Source of the DNA: Aureispira anguillae
GTDB lineage: Bacteria > Bacteroidota > Bacteroidia > Chitinophagales > Saprospiraceae
Length of the DNA stretch: 64,000 nucleotides
Direction: 5' to 3'
NCBI RefSeq assembly: GCF_026000115.1
Contig: NZ_AP026867.1
Location: 2,387,501 to 2,451,500, forward strand
Notes under the pieces: generated by a model
Told to the model about the DNA's origin: nothing
The model's input: only the letters and a program-made list of their open reading frames with translations
The model's database searches: none
Made by a program: the position numbers and the translations under genes
In this document: piece by piece, positions 61,140-64,000 of the stretch
Layout of the letters: each line of letters opens with the position of its first letter
Numbering within the stretch: position 1 is the first letter of the stretch

Positions 61140-62372
61140 ATGAAAAATAAAACCATCTATTTTGGATCTGCCATAGTCCTTGCAATTTTTTTCTTTACCA
61201 TTATTTATAGCAACCGCCCCAGCAATGCTGAAGCAACAGAACACTTGGTTGAAGAAAATAATAAAGCGTTTAAGGAGGTAAAAAAAGCCATTCCCTTTCC
61301 TTCAAATACCCCTGATATTATTCCTATAACTTCAGTAGAATCCATCATAAATCTTGGCTTGTTGGGACACTATTGGAATCATAATTTTGTTCGTCTTAAC
61401 ACTCCTAATAGTGGGGACGAATCATTATCTCTTAGCATTAATCCAGAAAATGAAAATAGCCTTGCTTTGGAATTTACCGTTTATACTGTTCATAAAGATC
61501 GTACTGTCGAAAATCTTTCTAGTTGTCACACCATTCCTTTAAACATTATTAATAACACCCTATTTATAGATACTACTGAATACACCTGTTTTCAGCAATT
61601 TAATCGTATGTGTTTCTTGAAAATAGGCAATCAAATTGGACTTTCTTTTAACGGAAAGCATATTGCTTTTTATAGCCAACCAACTATTTTTCCTAATGTC
61701 TATTCTCCTACTCTATTAAAAGGATTGTACCCTCATCCTTATTATACCATCTTAGGAGATAGCATAGCAGATGGTGGCGTTGATAGTAAAGTAAGCATTC
61801 GTTCGGTTGAAACATTAGCGCTAAATAATGAACAATATAGCCTTGCTTTTCTAATAGACCAATTTTATGTTGAATATGATCCCAGACAAGGCGGAGACCT
61901 AGCTAGAGCGCTAAGTATTGCGCTTTTCAAAAAAACAGAGCAAGGGCATCAATTATTATACTTTGATGATAGACCTGATTATAGTCATTTTAGCCATAAA
62001 ACAGGTGGTCATAAGATTTCTGACCTTCCTAAGAACTTTAGAATTCAACAAATTGGAAAGAACTATTTTTTCTTTAAAGAAGTAGTTGATGAGCTTAACG
62101 ATAAGCTAGTAAAAACGGTATATTGTTATGATCTATTTGAACGAAAAGAAGTCTTCTCTCATAAACTAGAGCAGTATACTGTTGGTGTAAATGGTAAGAA
62201 AAATTATAGCTATCGCAAACAAATAACATTTGCTGAAAAGACTAGTGATTGTGCTATTATTATCAATGCATGGAACCTAGAAGAAAATGTTATCAAGCCA
62301 CTAGGATTAACTGTTTATGTCTATGATGAAGATTCAAATGAATTTGTCAATCCTAATAATCTAATAAATTAG
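61140..62372 (+). CDS. Membrane-anchored protein of unknown function, 410 aa
   Basis: A single N-terminal hydrophobic segment (TIYFGSAIVLAIFFFTIIY, residues 4-22) acts as signal anchor or uncleaved signal. The rest is periplasmic and mainly beta, with two roughly repeated parts: 'HYWNHNFVRLNTPNSGDESLSLSINPENENSLALEFTVYTVHKD' and 'GDSIADGGVDSKVSIRSVETLALNNEQYSLAFLIDQFYVEY'. No enzyme motif and no T9SS tail. Followed 27 bp later by a small gene. Confidence 0.68.
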   Translation: MKNKTIYFGSAIVLAIFFFTIIYSNRPSNAEATEHLVEENNKAFKEVKKAIPFPSNTPDIIPITSVESIINLGLLGHYWNHNFVRLNTPNSGDESLSLSINPENENSLALEFTVYTVHKDRTVENLSSCHTIPLNIINNTLFIDTTEYTCFQQFNRMCFLKIGNQIGLSFNGKHIAFYSQPTIFPNVYSPTLLKGLYPHPYYTILGDSIADGGVDSKVSIRSVETLALNNEQYSLAFLIDQFYVEYDPRQGGDLARALSIALFKKTEQGHQLLYFDDRPDYSHFSHKTGGHKISDLPKNFRIQQIGKNYFFFKEVVDELNDKLVKTVYCYDLFERKEVFSHKLEQYTVGVNGKKNYSYRKQITFAEKTSDCAIIINAWNLEENVIKPLGLTVYVYDEDSNEFVNPNNLIN

Positions 62373-62399
62373 CAACTTTAAAAGCCTAAAAAACTAAGT

Positions 62400-62639
62400 A
62401 TGTTGCCTCCTTGGAAAAAATATCCTAAAATTTGGCGTTTTTCAATTGGTTGGAGAATGGGAAAAGGGGAAAGTTATCTCTACCAATGGGAAAGTTGGTT
62501 TCTAAAATTACCAAAAGAAGAGCAAAGGAATTATATCTCTCAAAACATAGGAAGTAGTGGTGGTCTATATGAGGAATTCGCCATTCTAACTAAAATTGAA
62601 ACAACAAATGAACTCAAAAATCGCAGCCCAAGGATTTAA
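62400..62639 (+). CDS. Small conserved-looking protein, 79 aa
   Basis: 'MLPPWKKYPKIWRFSIGWRMGKGESYLYQWESWFLKLPKEEQRNYI' resembles a group of short hypothetical proteins from Gram-negative bacteria that start with 'MLPPW..YP....SiGWRMG.GE.Y...W..W...l'. Soluble and Trp/Tyr-rich; no known function. It overlaps the next gene by 32 bp, which suggests coupled translation. Confidence 0.65.
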   Translation: MLPPWKKYPKIWRFSIGWRMGKGESYLYQWESWFLKLPKEEQRNYISQNIGSSGGLYEEFAILTKIETTNELKNRSPRI

Positions 62640-63048
62640 ATTGCTCATCAGCCTAAATTGTATTTTTCTATTTATTGTTCCATTGAATTACTCCCTTGGC
62701 CCTCTCAATGATACGAATCGTGAATTTGGATGGCGGCCTGACTATTTTTACAACGATGAAATATCCTTAATTTTTATCGCCCCTTTTTTATTTTTATGGG
62801 CTATGTATATAACTAATAAATCAACTAAAACTATACTTGCTATTCTCCTTTGGGCAATATCCGCTTTTTATGCATTCATTAGTTTTATGTCCGTTTCGAT
62901 GTTGGCTCAAGATTATCAACCCTATTGGGGAATGCTCTTGCTCTTTTTGTTTTTCCCTTTACTAAGCATCTTCTTTATTCTTGAAAAAAAAGCAGCACAT
63001 ACAAAGAAAATTTATAGCGACAGGATTCTTGATGAAAATAATTTGTAA
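62608..63048 (+). CDS. Integral membrane protein, 146 aa
   Basis: ATG at 62608 is preferred to the TTG at 62596. Four hydrophobic helices (about LLISLNCIFLFIVPL, ISLIFIAPFLFLWAMY, TILAILLWAISAFYAFISF, WGMLLLFLFFPLLSIFFI). The loops are short and the basic C-terminus (KKAAHTKKIY) is probably cytoplasmic. Not recognised. It overlaps the preceding 79-aa gene. Confidence 0.65.
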   Translation: MNSKIAAQGFKLLISLNCIFLFIVPLNYSLGPLNDTNREFGWRPDYFYNDEISLIFIAPFLFLWAMYITNKSTKTILAILLWAISAFYAFISFMSVSMLAQDYQPYWGMLLLFLFFPLLSIFFILEKKAAHTKKIYSDRILDENNL

Positions 63049-63091
63049 AAACAGAACTGAACATAACAGTTAAAATACAATTCAACCGAAT

Positions 63092-63442
63092 ATGAAAGAA
63101 AAGTTAAAAACCATAGGGGTTAAAATAAGGCTAAAAAAAGGCTCCCTAAAAAAAGTACAGCGTTGGGCAAAAGAGCTTAACCATAGAATTGAAGAGGCAA
63201 TGGAAACGCTTCGTGATGAAGGTGTTTTTCTCGAAGCTGCTTTTTTGGACAGAGGGGAAAACGACGATTATTTAATCTATTTCATGAAGGTTAAAAACCT
63301 TGAAAAAGCTGGCGAAATAGCCCAAAAATCTACCCATGCTATTGATAAATTTCATCAGGCGTTCAAGAAAGAATGCTGGGTAGAAGGCAAAAATCTTGAA
63401 CTCCTGATTGATTTTGACCGTTATCATGAATTTCACGAATAA
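63092..63442 (+). CDS. DUF6176 family protein
   Basis: 116 residues. 'VKIRLKKGSLKKVQRWAKELNHRIEEAMETLRDEGVFLEAAFLDRGENDDYLIYFMKVKNLEKA' matches DUF6176: ferredoxin-like alpha/beta with conserved 'L..l...~.Ea.eTLr.EGv..Es.Fl' and 'dYLiyym.~.~~~~A'. 'AIDKFHQAFKKE' follows as in the family (HPID..H). It is probably a small dimeric alpha-beta barrel protein. Function unknown. Confidence 0.82.
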   Translation: MKEKLKTIGVKIRLKKGSLKKVQRWAKELNHRIEEAMETLRDEGVFLEAAFLDRGENDDYLIYFMKVKNLEKAGEIAQKSTHAIDKFHQAFKKECWVEGKNLELLIDFDRYHEFHE

Positions 63443-63467
63443 GGTATAGAGCAACGTTAATCTTACT

Positions 63468-63631
63468 TAAGTAATGAATCTAAATTATTGATAGTTTATT
63501 CGAGCAATCTTTTTAATCTTAACTGTGTTGAAAATACTCGCCATAGCTAAGGCTATGACTGTGTTTTTCGCCTTGTTAATATCAAAAATCTTTTACTGCA
63601 AATTCTATAAATAATTTTGCCCCATTACTTA
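63468..63631. mobile_element. MITE-like element, 164 bp, related to 48411-48572
   Basis: The ends taagtaatgaatctaaatta (63468-63487) and the inverted taatttt...cattactta (63611-63631) form an imperfect inverted repeat of about 27 bp. The centre 'ccatagctaaggctatg' is a hairpin, and the core 'gttgaaaatactcgc ... ttcgccttgtt' parallels 'gttaaaaatttgctc ... tttgccttgtt' of the 48411 element. The right arm overlaps the stop codon of the minus-strand gene. Confidence 0.6.
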
Positions 63632-64000
63632 TTTTAAATCATAATACTCCAATTTGCGTTCTATCGTTTGGTGGATCTCCCCATTGTTGTCTTTTTCTAC
63701 CTGTTTGATCCAATTCCCTTGCGCATCGTATTCATAATCCCAAGTAAAAATAGAAGCCTCTTCTTCTCCATTGTACAACAGTTCTATTTTAGTAAGGTCA
63801 TTGTGCTGATTGTAAGTATTTTGTACTTTTTCATAGCGTTTTCCGTTTTCATAAATTGCTTCACTGGTGCAATTTCCTGCCTCATCAAAGGTTCGAATAG
63901 TCTTGCGAACTGACTTTTCACCTCCTGTCTCCAAATCATCTAATTCGCTTAGCATCTTTTTGTCCTCCTCGCTTAATTCAGTGCCATATTGTTGGTACAG
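63629..64000 (-). CDS. YD-repeat-like protein, C-terminal part (runs off the window)
   Basis: Partial: the frame is open to the window edge, giving 123 residues (upstream of the first Met are LYQQYGTELSEEDKK). Two YD-type repeats are visible: 'RTFDEAGNCTSEAIYENGK' and 'WDYEYDAQGNWIKQVE', followed by 'QTIERKLEYYDLK' at the end. Such tails occur in Bacteroidota secreted lipoproteins of unknown role. The N-terminus is not in view, so no function is proposed. Confidence 0.7.
   Translation of the reverse strand: MYQQYGTELSEEDKKMLSELDDLETGGEKSVRKTIRTFDEAGNCTSEAIYENGKRYEKVQNTYNQHNDLTKIELLYNGEEEASIFTWDYEYDAQGNWIKQVEKDNNGEIHQTIERKLEYYDLK

Noticed and set aside
1-64000. CRISPR arrays, tRNA and rRNA genes, IS transposases
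   Set aside because: No regular direct-repeat/spacer blocks, no tRNA cloverleaf or rRNA sequence, and no transposase ORF were seen on reading both strands.

Overview
The window looks like the chromosome of a marine-type member of the Bacteroidota, plausibly Saprospiria (Aureispira-like; an inference). The evidence is low GC, two type IX secretion (T9SS) C-terminal sorting domains (1-309 and 35952-41159), the DUF2795 protein at 20658, DUF4139, DUF5691 and DUF6176 family proteins, and promoters of the Bacteroidota form TTTG-N19/20-TAnnTTTG (best at 29328 and 35805). I found no rRNA, tRNA, CRISPR array, transposase or integrase gene.

Left part (1-12.2 kb): the end of a T9SS cargo protein and an SDR-type epimerase, then a long run of minus-strand genes. 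These are a coiled-coil membrane protein, a DyP-type peroxidase, a small beta-rich protein next to a caspase-like protease (candidate gasdermin-like/caspase pair), an aldonolactone-oxidase-like flavoprotein, and a two-gene operon of a large UPF1-type helicase with a kinase-like N-terminus plus a winged-helix-like partner (candidate defence module, Mokosh-like in part). A MITE-like element with terminal inverted repeats lies at 3559-3925; an inverted, shorter copy lies at 35386-35603.

Middle part (12.2-34.9 kb): mostly core genes. These include miaB, a GNAT acetyltransferase, a lipoprotein, a DUF4139 protein beside a sigma-54 activator, a paraoxonase-like lipoprotein, DUF2795, pyruvate carboxylase, a steroid 5-alpha-reductase-like membrane enzyme, an HSL-type esterase, an outer-membrane-protein pair, dcd, and the minus-strand group moaA, xdhC and a DUF6986/HpcH-like lyase.

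35-53.6 kb: a 1735-residue T9SS surface protein separates the moaA-xdhC-DUF6986 group from uraH-uraD-alc, which together suggest purine breakdown from xanthine through urate and allantoin to ureidoglycolate. Then come a peptidoglycan-binding-domain protein, DUF5691, obgE, an AhpD-like protein, a Crp/Fnr regulator, a self-sufficient CYP102-like P450-reductase fusion and a leucine-rich-repeat protein.

53.7-61 kb: an AT-rich block with the layout of an integron-like gene-cassette array without a visible integrase. Successive cassettes begin with GTTRRN-type sequences whose reverse complements lie just after each cassette's gene(s), inside palindromic attC-like repeats. Cassette B carries a two-gene anti-phage candidate: an AbiJ-NTD3-like domain fused to a PtuA-like ABC ATPase, and an HNH nuclease (Septu-like). 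Other cassettes carry unrecognised genes and a DUF6000-like gene. The window ends with small hypothetical and membrane proteins, DUF6176, a second MITE-like element and a truncated YD-repeat-like protein.
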